From the NCBI GenBank assembly GCA_963921345.3, contig OZ001229.2, positions 248,001 to 312,000 of the forward strand: DNA of 64,000 nt. Direction: 5' to 3'. Below, one piece after another: positions 1 to 7,805 of the stretch (the first letter of the stretch is position 1; the number at the start of each line of letters is the position of its first letter). Below the pieces are notes generated by a model. That model saw only the letters and a list, made by a program, of their open reading frames with translations, did not search any database and was not told the origin of the DNA. The position numbers and the translations under genes are program-made. The stretch is from Hoeflea_A sp963921345 (GTDB taxonomy: Bacteria > Pseudomonadota > Alphaproteobacteria > Rhizobiales > Rhizobiaceae).

Positions 1-14
1 ACATTCGCCATTGA

Positions 15-53
15 GCGGTCGACTCCGGTAGAGGGCGAAATGACACCCTAAGG
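15..53. repeat. Tn3-family terminal inverted repeat
   Basis: About 38 bp beginning GCGGTCGACTCC and ending CCCTAAG, overlapping the stop codon of the transposase fragment at 48. It resembles a second copy at 29637-29674 that begins GGGTCGACTCC. Tn3-family ends are typically 38 bp, and the tnpA stop often lies in or beside them, as here. The element interior lies to the right. Confidence 0.7.
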
Positions 54-441
54 ATTTTCTGTCCTCATTTTGCGCCAGATGTACTGTCCGATGAACAGGA
101 TGTGTTCCCATCCGAGGGGTGAAATGTGTTTCAGCAAATGCCTGGGTGTGTCCAGGCCAGCCCGTCTGCGCTGCATAACCGCTTCGCCCAGTTGCTTGGT
201 GTTCCAGTAGATCACGATGGCCGTGAGCAGATTGAGGCCGGCGAGGCGGAAATGCTGGGCTTCGGATGTGCGGTCCTGGATCTCGCCTTGGCGACCGATC
301 CACAAAGCGCCCTTGAGAGCATGGTGTGCTTCACCTTTGTTCAGGCCGACAGTAGTCCCGCGCTGCATGTCGATGTTCAAGGCCCATTCGACGATGAACA
401 GTGTTCGCTCGATCCGTCCGATTTCACCCAGAGGATGCGGG
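48..441 (-). pseudogene. tnpA: Tn3-family transposase, C-terminal fragment
   Basis: Roughly the last 130 residues of a Tn3-family DDE transposase. Recognisable segments in order are GRIERTLFIVEW, a block around LNKGEAHHALKGAL, RLAGLNLLTAIVIYWNT, and the terminal SPLGWEHILFIGQYIW, which is the conserved Tn3 C-terminus. The stop codon abuts the terminal repeat at 15-53. The full protein would be near 1000 residues; everything upstream is lost where an IS6-type element begins at 442. The open frame continues to 890, but that part is antisense to the IS6 transposase and is not real. This is an inactive remnant. Confidence 0.9.
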
Positions 442-1263
442 GGCATTGCCAAGTTGTTGGTACATTCATTTTCGGTTAGATGGCTGGCATGAAGATGCCA
501 TCCGACATGCCGCGCCTGAAAGGGTTCCGATTTCCGCGCGAGATTATCGCTTACGCGGTTTGGGCCTACCATCGGTTTGCCCTGAGCACGGCGGATGTGG
601 AAGATCTGCTCGCGCAACGCGGCGTGATCGTCAGCCGGGAGTCCGTCAGATCGTGGGTGAACCGCTTTGGCCGTCACTTTGCCGATTGTATCAAACGTGA
701 CCGTCCGGCAGCAGCGGACAAAATGGCACCTCGATGAAGTTGTCGTGCCGATCGGCGGCGTGGAATACCGACTCTGGCGGGCGATTGACGCGACTGGAGA
801 ATGTTCTGGATATCCTCGTCCAGCCGCGGCGCAACGCCAAGGCGGCAAGGCGTTTCCTGAAGCGCCTTGTGACCCGTTTCGGCACCCCACGCGTGGTCGT
901 CACAGATAAGTTGCGCAGCTATTTCAAACCGATCCGCGATCTCGCGCCGGATGCGGATCACCGGGCGCACAAGGGTCTCAACAACCGCATGGAGGGATCG
1001 CACCGACCGACCCGCAAACGCGAAAAACTCATGGGCCGGTTCAAGTCCCCAAGGCAGGCCCAGAAATTTCTCGCTGCCCATGACCAAGTCAACACACTCT
1101 TCCGACCCCCTTCCGACCCCGCCGCTACCGCCTGACCACAAAATCATATCGCCACGCCAGATCCGATGCTTTCGATCTTTGGCAAGGCTATGCACTCGAA
1201 ATGGCTTCATAAGGCACCGGAAACACCCATCTCTCAAGTCGCCGGAAACAACTTGGCAATGCC
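442..1263. mobile_element. IS6-family insertion sequence
   Basis: An 822-bp element bounded by an inverted repeat of about 17 bp, GGCATTGCCAAGTTGTT, at 442 and in reverse complement ending at 1263. It carries one IS6-type transposase. Length and repeats fit the family. The bases outside the two ends do not form a matching 8-bp target duplication, and a Tn3 transposase lies on one side with a DotG remnant on the other. That suggests an IS6-mediated deletion or fusion rather than a simple insertion. Solo ends of the same element occur at 20930 and 62442. Confidence 0.85.
480..1135 (+). pseudogene. tnpA: IS6-family transposase, frameshifted
   Basis: An IS26-like DDE transposase in three frames. 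The N-terminal part (FRFPREIIAYAVWAYHRFALS, then SRESVRSWVNRFG) is in the 480 frame. The segment with the first catalytic Asp (KWHLDEVVVPIGG) is in the 667 frame after a 1-base shift near 715. The rest (LDILVQPRRNAKAA, VVVTDKLRSYF with the second Asp, NNRMEGSHRPTRKRE with the Glu) is in the 734 frame after a second shift near 800. The total coding length would be about 218 residues, normal for IS6. The two shifts should make it inactive unless recoding occurs, which I cannot show. Confidence 0.85.
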
Positions 1264-1265
1264 GC

Positions 1266-1882
1266 GATCAGGCTTCTGCTGGCAGCATCGCCGGTTCGGG
1301 TTCGGACCAATCGCAATCGTCGGGCCAGCCGCTTGTTCGTGCCGGAGATGTGGTGCTCGCATCGACAATCATTGCAAACGACAGTGACACGCCCGGTCCC
1401 GTTGTTGTCGAGATCCGCCGCGGGCCGCTTCAAGGCGCACGCTTGGTCGGTGGTTTCCAGGCCAACCAAACAACACGCACCTTATTGTCCAGTTCAACTC
1501 GGCCGTTCTTCCAGACGGCACACAAGTCCCTGTGTCAGCCTATGCGGTCGATGCGCGCCAAAAGTCTTTGGCCGTGCGCACGGACCTCGATCGCCGCCTC
1601 TTTGCACGATATGCGCCAAGGGTCGCCGCTGCCTTCGTCTCAGGATTAGGCGATGCCTTGTCAGACCCGGGCAGCACGCTTGTCGATCTTGGCGGTGGCG
1701 TGGCAGGCATCACACGCCCCCAGGCGACCTTTGAGTAAGGGGTTTACCAGGGCCTGGCAGAGGTCGGCAACGATCTGGCGGGCGAGTTTGTCCGTTCCGC
1801 ACCAAAGGGCCCGCTCATTTCCCTGCGTTTGCGCCAGATCATCGGTGTTCTCTTCGTCCAGAATGTTGACGTTCCAAACTGA
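1266..1882 (+). pseudogene. DotG/IcmE (TraO-like) C-terminal remnant of a type IVB conjugation system
   Basis: Resembles the VirB10-like C-terminal domain of DotG/IcmE/TraO, an inner-to-outer membrane core component of type IVB (I-type) secretion and conjugation machines. A Ser/Gly/Gln linker precedes LVRAGDVVLASTIIANDSDT, then GPLQGARLVGGFQ. After a frameshift near 1480 come VQFNSAVLPDGTQVPVSAYA and FARYAPRVAAAFVSGLGDAL. An in-frame stop at 1736-1738 is followed, still in frame, by a further conserved-looking tail (ISLRLRQIIGVLFVQNVDV) to 1882. The 5' end is lost at the IS6 boundary. With a 5' loss, a frameshift and an internal stop, it cannot make the native protein. Confidence 0.75.
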
Positions 1883-1947
1883 GGCCTCGTTGTAGTGGCG
1901 GACGAAGGGTCAACATATTTCGGTCAACGGTACATTGGCGCTACGCG

Positions 1948-2232
1948 ATGGCGCGGCCGCGCTTGCTGTTTTTCGATGCGCGCTTGGTGTTCTTCGTGAT
2001 CCTTTTTGCGTTTCATATTCGCTGGTGGACGTTCACGCTGCTGGTAGCGGCCATTTGCGGCTTCACGGCCGCCAATCAACTGAACTATTCGATTGAGTCG
2101 CTTCTGCGGCTGCTGCGATCGAGGCTGACCGGGGCCACACGTCCCGCTCTGCCCTACACGCGCCTTCGTCCGATGGTCGACTACGGTTCGGATGCCAACA
2201 AGGGCCTGAAGCAACCTTCGGCAGATAGCTGA
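1948..2232 (+). CDS. IcmT/TraK-like protein of a type IVB conjugation system, start uncertain
   Basis: A 94-residue product matching the small IcmT/TraK family: ARPRLLFFDARLVFF, then HIRWWTFTLLVAAICGF (membrane segment), then a basic region. The family usually carries a Trp-Arg motif just before this point. The codons HWRYA lie in frame immediately upstream of the ATG at 1948, but I see no start codon before them, so the 5' end is probably damaged. It sits 65 bases after the DotG remnant in the same direction, as parts of one former tra cluster. Function alone is unlikely. IcmT identity is by sequence pattern only. Confidence 0.65.
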   Translation: MARPRLLFFDARLVFFVILFAFHIRWWTFTLLVAAICGFTAANQLNYSIESLLRLLRSRLTGATRPALPYTRLRPMVDYGSDANKGLKQPSADS

Positions 2233-2678
2233 CGCGCGTTGAATCAGCGGCATATCCGAAGCCCAAATCAGCCCCGAATCGATTCGCCAAATATCCGAAT
2301 TCTCGAGCAAATCTGCGCAGTAGCGGGCCAGATCTCGGCTCGCCCCGTGTTCAAACTGTCAGGCTGCAGCAGGCTGCACGACAGCGAAAAGATCGCCGCT
2401 GTTTCCATATGCTTTCGCAGCTTTCGTTGCAGGCGGCCTCTAGTTCGAAACGTCTAAGCTACTGAAAAGCCCTCATAAATGGGCGGTTTTGACTGCCGTC
2501 AACTTCTTCTGTTTCGAATGACAGGATGACTGGTTGTGCGCGAAATTCGCCGGCACAACATGTTGTAATCTCAGCGATAGATAGTGGCAGGAAAGCCACT
2601 TGCGGTAGTACCGGATTTGGTCATAATGGCGACAAAATACGGCTTTTGGTGAATTTAGCGCCATAATGGATCGGGCAA
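2233..2678. promoter_or_regulatory. Leader region of the repABC locus
   Basis: 446 bases without a credible gene. It holds one par-type palindrome (2488-2503, listed separately). An imperfect dyad of ATGGCG at 2626-2631 with CGCCAT at 2659-2664 lies just ahead of the repA start and could be a RepA-responsive operator. A repA promoter must lie here, but I cannot fix its -35/-10 with confidence. Confidence 0.5.
2488..2503. promoter_or_regulatory. par-like palindrome, copy 1
   Basis: TTTGACTGCCGTCAAC, whose core TTGAC-4-GTCAA is palindromic. It resembles the 16-bp par sites bound by RepB in repABC plasmids. The same sequence, with flanking matches to about 20 bp, occurs inverted at 3880-3895, so the two sites bracket repA. 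Confidence 0.75.
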
Positions 2679-3875
2679 ATGACAATAAGCACGCCGTTCC
2701 CGGCATTTGAGTTCGATAACAAGATTCTCGCGCAAGGGGCAGAGATTTCTCGTCGCCTTGATATCTTACGCCGCGAGAACTTCCCTCCCGATGCACAAAA
2801 GCTTCTGCGTCAGTTTACAATGGCGGAGGTCGCGCGGTTCCTGGGTGTCAGCCCGAACAACCTCAAGCGACTGAGCCTCGAAGGTAAAGGCCCTACCCCG
2901 GAGACAAAATCAGGCGGTCGGCGTTACTACACAGCAGAGCAGATTATCGAGCTGCGTACCTATCTCGACAAGACCGGAAAACGCGACGCCAAGAACTACC
3001 TCCCCCATCGGCGTGATGGAGAAAAGCTGCAGGTCATCGGCGTGGTGAACTTCAAGGGCGGCAGCGGGAAAACAACGACATCTGTTCATCTCGCGCAACA
3101 GCTCGCCCTCGCCGGGCATCGCGTCCTTGTGCTCGATCTGGATCCGCAGGCATCGCTATCCGCCCTCTTCGGCTTCCAGCCGGAGCTCGATAACAATCGT
3201 TCGGTGTATGACGCCCTTCGGTACGACGACGACCGGTGTTCAATTGCAGAGCTCATAAGCCCGACCAACTTTCCGTCTCTCGACATTATTCCCGCCAATC
3301 TCGAACTGTCTGAATACGAGTTTGAAACACCGCTGGCGGCGCAGTCGTCACGCGATGGCAAGCTGTTCTTCACCCGGTTAAGCAGAGCTCTGGAGGATGT
3401 CGACGGCCGCTATGACATTGTCGTATGTGACTGTCCGCCACAGCTCGGATACCTCACGCTGACTGCTGTGACCGCGTCTACGTCGATACTGATCACGGTG
3501 CATCCGGAGATGCTGGACCTGATGTCGATGAGTCAGTTCCTCCTGACACTCGGCAACTTCACCAAGTCGCTCATGAAAGCCGGCGCCGAGGTCCAGATGG
3601 ACTGGCTTCGATATCTCATCACACGCTACGAGCCGACCGATATCCCGCAAACCCAGATGCTGGGCTTCATGCAGTCCATGTTTGCCGAGGAAATCCTCAC
3701 CAATCAAATGGTCAAGTCGACAGCGATTTCTGACGCGGGTTTGACCAAGCAATCCTTGTTCGAAATCGAGCGCGGCAAGTTCAGCAGGGACACCTACGAC
3801 AGGGCCTTTGAAAGCATGTGGGCGGTCAATGCGGAGGTCCAGGAACTGATTCACAGGGCGTGGGGGCGGACATGA
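2679..3875 (+). CDS. repA: Plasmid partitioning ATPase RepA (ParA family)
   Basis: A 398-residue ParA-type ATPase, the partition motor and autorepressor of repABC replicons. The N-terminal ~110 residues hold a winged-helix region (FTMAEVARFLGVSPNNLKRL). A deviant Walker A, FKGGSGKTTTSVHLAQ, begins near residue 124. VLDLDPQASLSALFG and IVVCDCPPQLGYLTLTA follow, all typical ParA motifs. Length matches RepA proteins (about 400). The ATG at 2679 is the first good start, though its SD is weak. It is first in the repA-repB-repC operon, flanked by two par-like palindromes. RepA and RepB normally repress the operon promoter. Confidence 0.96.
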   Translation: MTISTPFPAFEFDNKILAQGAEISRRLDILRRENFPPDAQKLLRQFTMAEVARFLGVSPNNLKRLSLEGKGPTPETKSGGRRYYTAEQIIELRTYLDKTGKRDAKNYLPHRRDGEKLQVIGVVNFKGGSGKTTTSVHLAQQLALAGHRVLVLDLDPQASLSALFGFQPELDNNRSVYDALRYDDDRCSIAELISPTNFPSLDIIPANLELSEYEFETPLAAQSSRDGKLFFTRLSRALEDVDGRYDIVVCDCPPQLGYLTLTAVTASTSILITVHPEMLDLMSMSQFLLTLGNFTKSLMKAGAEVQMDWLRYLITRYEPTDIPQTQMLGFMQSMFAEEILTNQMVKSTAISDAGLTKQSLFEIERGKFSRDTYDRAFESMWAVNAEVQELIHRAWGRT

Positions 3876-3879
3876 TTGA

Positions 3880-3895
3880 GTTGACGGCAGTCAAA
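3880..3895. promoter_or_regulatory. par-like palindrome, copy 2
   Basis: GTTGACGGCAGTCAAA in the 72-base repA-repB spacer, the inverted copy of the site at 2488-2503. The following bases (ATCGCCCA) also mirror the copy 1 flank with one difference. A likely RepB binding and partition site. Confidence 0.78.
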
Positions 3896-3947
3896 ATCGC
3901 CCAAAAAGCGCATAAAAACAGCGACCTATTTGGAAATGGGGGGTGCA

Positions 3948-4925
3948 ATGGCTAGAAAAAACCCGTTCGAAAAGGTTTTGGGCAATGCACCGGACCCCGC
4001 CAGCCCAGCACAGACGGAGTTTGCTTCCAGGGGAGCGTCGAGATCAATCTCAAGCACCCTCGACGATCTGGCGGACAAGGCCGACAAGCTTCTCGAAGGC
4101 GAGACGATTGTCGAACTTGATCCCAAGCTTATCGATCCATCGTTTCTGAAAGATCGCCTTGAACGCGACGAAACGGAATTCGCCTCGCTGAAGAAGGCGC
4201 TTCAGAATGAGGGACAGAACTCACCAATCCTGGTCCGTCCTCACCCACAGGCAGCTGGCCGATACATGGTGGTCTTCGGTGCGCAACGCCGGCAGGCTGC
4301 AGAAGAACTTGGCGTAAAGGTCCGTGCCGTTATCAAGGAAATATCTGATCGCGATCACGTCGTCGCACAGGGTCAGGAGAACGCCAACCGTGCCAATCTA
4401 TCGTTCCTGGAACGGGCATTGCTGGCGTCCAGTATTGTCAACGCGAATTATGACGACGACAACGCGACGGTCCTCTCGGCCCTGGCGATCGACAAGGCAA
4501 CTCTTTCAAAGATGCTGTCCGTCGCCGGCATTTCCCAGCCGATTTTGGATGCGCTTGGTGCGGCCAGGGCCGTCGGCCGTGACCGGTGGTACGAGCTGAA
4601 AACACTGCTTGACCGGCCAGCCAACAAGACGAAGGCGATGGAACTCATCGAAACAGATCGCTTTCTAGATTTGAAAATGGATCAAAGGTTCGACTTCCTC
4701 CTGAACGCCCTCAAGAAGGGGCGCAAGACCACGAAGGGTGCAGCCCCAAAGGCTAAGACCTGGGCGCCCAAGGACAAAGGTCTGGAGGTCAATTCAACAA
4801 CGCGTGGAAAGAGCTACACCATTGCGGTGAAGGCGAAAGATCGAAGCGCAGTCGAGTTCGGAGAGTTCGTCTCTGAGCGCCTTGCAACCCTGTACGAGCA
4901 GTTCAAGGCGGAAACACAAAAATGA
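3948..4925 (+). CDS. repB: Plasmid partitioning protein RepB (ParB family)
   Basis: A 325-residue ParB-type centromere-binding protein. The start ATG at 3948 (MARKNPFEKVLG) follows a G-rich SD (GGGGGG); an upstream TTG at 3930 is less likely. The ParB/Srx-like N-terminal domain includes LKKALQNEGQNSPILVRPHP and YMVVFGAQRRQAAEELG, the nucleotide-binding and clamp region. ENANRANLSFLERALLA and a helix-turn-helix (ATLSKMLSVAGISQPIL) follow. The C-terminus is basic and probably dimerises. It lies between repA and repC and should bind the par palindromes flanking repA. Confidence 0.95.
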   Translation: MARKNPFEKVLGNAPDPASPAQTEFASRGASRSISSTLDDLADKADKLLEGETIVELDPKLIDPSFLKDRLERDETEFASLKKALQNEGQNSPILVRPHPQAAGRYMVVFGAQRRQAAEELGVKVRAVIKEISDRDHVVAQGQENANRANLSFLERALLASSIVNANYDDDNATVLSALAIDKATLSKMLSVAGISQPILDALGAARAVGRDRWYELKTLLDRPANKTKAMELIETDRFLDLKMDQRFDFLLNALKKGRKTTKGAAPKAKTWAPKDKGLEVNSTTRGKSYTIAVKAKDRSAVEFGEFVSERLATLYEQFKAETQK

Positions 4926-4940
4926 GGTAACGATACAGGC

Positions 4941-4990
4941 AAAAGAAAAGCCCTCCACCATGCGGCAAGAGAGCTCATCTAGTTTGTAGC
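4941..4990 (-). ncRNA. Counter-transcribed antisense RNA of the repB-repC spacer (incompatibility RNA)
   Basis: On the minus strand a strong promoter (listed separately) should start a transcript near 4990. It runs through a hairpin (AGCTCTC pairing with GAGGGCT, inner CC-GG stem) into TTTTCTTTT near 4941. This is the arrangement of the ~50-nt ctRNA that represses repC and causes incompatibility in repABC plasmids. No other use for this conserved spacer is apparent. The ends are predicted, not measured. Confidence 0.85.
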
Positions 4991-4995
4991 AATTC

Positions 4996-5026
4996 ATAGA
5001 TAGCACCCTCCGCGAATCACTGTCAA
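4996..5026 (-). promoter_or_regulatory. Promoter of the antisense RNA
   Basis: On the minus strand, -35 TTGACA (5021-5026) and -10 TATCTA(T) (4996-5002) are separated by 18 bp. This is a near-consensus sigma70 promoter reading against repC translation signals. Confidence 0.85.
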
Positions 5027-5094
5027 CGAAAACACCGATTCGGTGAGCGGAATTCTTTTGCCTTCTTTCAAGCAAAGGAGGTCAAAAACCCAAA

Positions 5095-6420
5095 ATGGCA
5101 CATAACGGTTGGCGAAAGCCAACGTCGGGTCTTGTCGTGGCTGAACAGCACGCACAAGCCGGCGAACGGCTATCTGTACCCAAATCACAGGCAGTAGGCG
5201 CGGTAAAGAAGGTGGCGACAGCGATCGGGCTCAAGTCGCCGCAACTGTCGCTCCTGGACACTCTTGCCGCGGTTACTAAAGAACAGGACTGGGAAACGGG
5301 CAGGCGGCCCATTGTCTGGCCGTCCAATGCTTTCCTGATGGAGCAGTGCGGCTTTTCCCTCGCAGCGCTCAGACGCCATGTGCGGCGCCTGTGTGAGGCG
5401 GGTGTAATATCCATGCAGGACAGCCCAAACGGCAAACGTTGGGGCAAACGCGATGAAGATGGCCACATTGTTGAAGCCTATGGCTTTGATTTGTCTCCAA
5501 TGGCCGCGCGCGCACAGGAGTTTGAAGCCATGCACGCGCACATCGTCGAGGAGAGGGCGCTCTGCAAATCCTTGCGCAACACCATCACCATCACGCGGCG
5601 CAGGATCCGCGCCAAGATCGAGAAGGCCATTGAGAGCCGTTTACGCGGCCCCTGGCGCGAGTTGAACGAAGAGTTCGCATTGATGCTCCAGCGCCTCCCA
5701 AGGCCCACTGACCGGTCCGATAAGCTGCTCGACCTGGTCGACTGGTTCAATGCGCTCCGGGAAAAGGTCGAGGATGCCTTCGCCGCTGCCTTTGATTGGC
5801 CTGAAAACTCGGACACTGATTCAGTGAACCGGGGAACTGAGGCTATAGAGGTACAAGCTTCCAATTCTCAAAAAATGACACCCACGGGTGTCGCTGGTGA
5901 GGGCCACTTACTAACTACAAACCAACCCCACTTCGTAAATAGTAATTGCTTTGAAAACAAAGCCGCGGCGGCGGCACCGCCTGAGCCCGAACCGCTACCA
6001 TCAGTTGAAGCCGAAAGGGAAGAGCCTGAACAGCTTGATGATATCGAGTGGAGCTCGCACAGGAATTCTGGTCGCAATACGCAGGTGGAACTGACCACAG
6101 TGATGGCGGCGTGCCCTGGATTTGCGGAAATGGCGCGGGCCATGGCCGGCGGATATATCCGAAACTGGGACGATTTACACCGTGCGGCAGCCTCGATGAG
6201 GCCCATGGTCGGAATTTCGGAGAACGCCTGGAACGTTGCGCAGAAAAACCTCGGGCCTTTGCCTGCCGCGGCCGCTCTAGCGCTGATTTATGACAAATAT
6301 GACAGAGGCGAGATCAATTCTCCGGGCGGATATCTGCGCGGTATCGTGGCGAAGGCCTTGGATGGGGAACTTCACCTCGAGCGTAGTTTCTATGGTCGAA
6401 TTTCGGAACGTAGGGTATGA
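5095..6420 (+). CDS. repC: Replication initiator RepC
   Basis: A 441-residue RepC, the essential initiator of repABC replicons; the origin normally lies inside the gene. The start ATG follows a perfect SD (AAAGGAGGT, about 5075). The N-terminal two-thirds shows the RepC winged-helix domain: WPSNAFLMEQCGFSLAALRR, VRRLCEAGVISMQDSPNGKR, and GFDLSPMAARAQEF. A Glu/Pro/Ala-rich linker (about residues 290-325) joins the C-terminal domain ending SPGGYLRGIVAKALDGELHL. An AT-richer tract in the middle (about 5860-5960) is the usual place for the origin. Length is normal (about 400-440). Translation is probably controlled by the antisense RNA upstream. Confidence 0.95.
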   Translation: MAHNGWRKPTSGLVVAEQHAQAGERLSVPKSQAVGAVKKVATAIGLKSPQLSLLDTLAAVTKEQDWETGRRPIVWPSNAFLMEQCGFSLAALRRHVRRLCEAGVISMQDSPNGKRWGKRDEDGHIVEAYGFDLSPMAARAQEFEAMHAHIVEERALCKSLRNTITITRRRIRAKIEKAIESRLRGPWRELNEEFALMLQRLPRPTDRSDKLLDLVDWFNALREKVEDAFAAAFDWPENSDTDSVNRGTEAIEVQASNSQKMTPTGVAGEGHLLTTNQPHFVNSNCFENKAAAAAPPEPEPLPSVEAEREEPEQLDDIEWSSHRNSGRNTQVELTTVMAACPGFAEMARAMAGGYIRNWDDLHRAAASMRPMVGISENAWNVAQKNLGPLPAAAALALIYDKYDRGEINSPGGYLRGIVAKALDGELHLERSFYGRISERRV

Positions 6421-6464
6421 GACGGTTGCATTTACCAATGAACCGTTCGGTTGAAAATATCTGC

Positions 6465-6493
6465 TTGAACCGATATCAGTTAGAGGCTATATT
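6465..6493 (+). promoter_or_regulatory. Predicted sigma70 promoter of the toxin-antitoxin pair
   Basis: TTGAAC at 6465-6470 and TATATT at 6488-6493, spaced 17 bp, just ahead of the toxin ATG at 6500. Confidence 0.6.
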
Positions 6494-6499
6494 TCTGTC

Positions 6500-6843
6500 A
6501 TGACGTGGGCCGTGCTTGAACATCCGGACTTCGTCGAAGAACGCGAACATTCCCTGTTGAGGTGTGTGACAAGCTCGATGCGGTAATTCTCCTGCTGGAG
6601 CAATACGGACCCCAGTTGGGACGACCGCATGTCGATACGCTCGCCGGCTCTGGCCACGCCAATATGAAGGAAATACGCGTGAAAGAGCAGGGCGTCTGGA
6701 GGTTTGCCTTCGCGTTCGATGAAGAGAGAAACGCTGTCGTCCTGGTTGGCGGCAACAAGCAAGGCAAGAACCAGAAGCGGTTTTACAAGAGTCTCATTGC
6801 AACCGCTGACGAGCGCTTCGGCGAATGGCTTGAGGCGGAATGA
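6500..6843 (+). pseudogene. HigB/Gp49-like (DUF891) toxin with an N-terminal frameshift
   Basis: A RelE-superfamily toxin of the phage Gp49-like/DUF891 type, expected to cleave mRNA at the ribosome. The start MTWAVLEHPDFVEER (6500) is in one frame. The rest (VCDKLDAVILLLEQYG, GRPHVDTLAGSGHANMKEIR, WRFAFAFDEERNAVVLVGGN, FYKSLIATADERF) is in another, so one base is gained or lost near 6545. A GTG at 6562 could start a product lacking ~20 residues. The pairing with an XRE antitoxin 11 bases downstream is the standard toxin-first order. The frameshift probably inactivates the toxin. Confidence 0.75.
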
Positions 6844-6854
6844 AAGGAAGATCG

Positions 6855-7220
6855 ATGGCAAAGCTGAAGAAAACTGCTTTTGTGAATGCCGGTGATCGCA
6901 TTCGTGCGCTTCCGCAGGACCGTCGCGAGCGTATCGAAGCGCTTGCCGGCGAGATGGCCGCAGAGCTGCACCTTTCCGAAATCCGCAAGGCCCTTTCGAT
7001 CACCCAGAAGGACCTCGCCGAGAAAACCGGTTTGGCCCAAGGCGAGGTATCGCGTTTCGAAAATGCCGAGCTCACCGGCGCCAAGATCGGAACCCTGGAA
7101 CGCTATGTCGCCGGTATGGGTGGCCGTCTGCGGCTCCTGGCGGAAATGCCCGATGGAACAACGGCTGAGATACCGGTGAAGAAGGGCAAGCCCGTCAAAT
7201 CACGGGTGAGCGCGGCCTGA
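6855..7220 (+). CDS. XRE-family antitoxin of the HigA type
   Basis: 121 residues from the ATG at 6855 (GGAAGATCG just upstream). The helix-turn-helix is LSEIRKALSITQKDLAEKTG followed by QGEVSRFEN (about residues 38-68), typical of XRE/Cro antitoxins paired with Gp49-like toxins. The tail is basic. It probably neutralises the toxin encoded immediately upstream and autoregulates the promoter at 6465-6493. It is intact, unlike its partner. Confidence 0.85.
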   Translation: MAKLKKTAFVNAGDRIRALPQDRRERIEALAGEMAAELHLSEIRKALSITQKDLAEKTGLAQGEVSRFENAELTGAKIGTLERYVAGMGGRLRLLAEMPDGTTAEIPVKKGKPVKSRVSAA

Positions 7221-7268
7221 CAGTGCTGTCATGGGCCACTTGTTTCCGGCAGACGGAGAGCCCTATCG

Positions 7269-7805
7269 TCATTCCGCGACTTGCGACTGGATTACCGTGA
7301 AGTCCGGGATACCCTCGATAGACCCCAGGAACCGCTGAGCGTCGCCAAGCGACGTGTTTTCAAACTTGCACCGCCCGAAATAGGCCGCGAGCTTCGTATC
7401 ATGGCGTTTGATCGGGATTGTGGAGGTGGCGGTCCAGTAGAGAATATGCACCAAGGCTTGCCGGTGCTTCTTTTCGATCCGCAGTATATTGGCGAAATCC
7501 TCGCTGACCGAACCACCCATCCGCATCACCTGTTCGGCGTCAAAGCCCGACTTCTGGGCGTGTTTGAGATAATATTCTTTCTGTTCGTCGAAGAGGCCCC
7601 AGGCCTTGTCATGCTGACCCGCCTTAACAGCCGCTTTCGCGGCATGTTTAGCGTCTGCAGCCTTGCCCAAAAAATCCGGCCGGCCGAGCTGGTCCGACAG
7701 ATCCAGCGCCCGACGCCTTTCGGATTGCTCCAATGATTTCGGTTTCGCGGCTTCGGGTGGCGCTTGGCGCTTACCGAATACCTTTGAGAGGAAACTGCGC
7801 TTCAT
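7269..7805 (-). CDS. Hypothetical protein translationally coupled to a tyrosine recombinase
   Basis: 178 residues, mostly charged and helical (ERRRALDLSDQLGR, AKHAAKAAVKAGQHDKAW, IEKKHRQALVHILYW), with no signal peptide or membrane segment. I do not recognise a family. The start overlaps the end of the recombinase gene by 4 bases (ATGA), so the two are made from one mRNA. A role in controlling the recombinase (directionality factor or accessory protein) is an inference from position only. Confidence 0.6.
   Translation of the reverse strand: MKRSFLSKVFGKRQAPPEAAKPKSLEQSERRRALDLSDQLGRPDFLGKAADAKHAAKAAVKAGQHDKAWGLFDEQKEYYLKHAQKSGFDAEQVMRMGGSVSEDFANILRIEKKHRQALVHILYWTATSTIPIKRHDTKLAAYFGRCKFENTSLGDAQRFLGSIEGIPDFTVIQSQVAE

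Noticed and set aside
48..890. 280-codon minus-strand frame taken as one Tn3 protein
   Set aside because: Only the part below 442 matches Tn3; the rest is antisense to the IS6 transposase.
7228..7260. TGTCATGGGCC as an alternative left end of the tni transposon, making the recombinase cargo
   Set aside because: The match stops after TGTCAT and there are no internal repeats; the end at 8950 has both.
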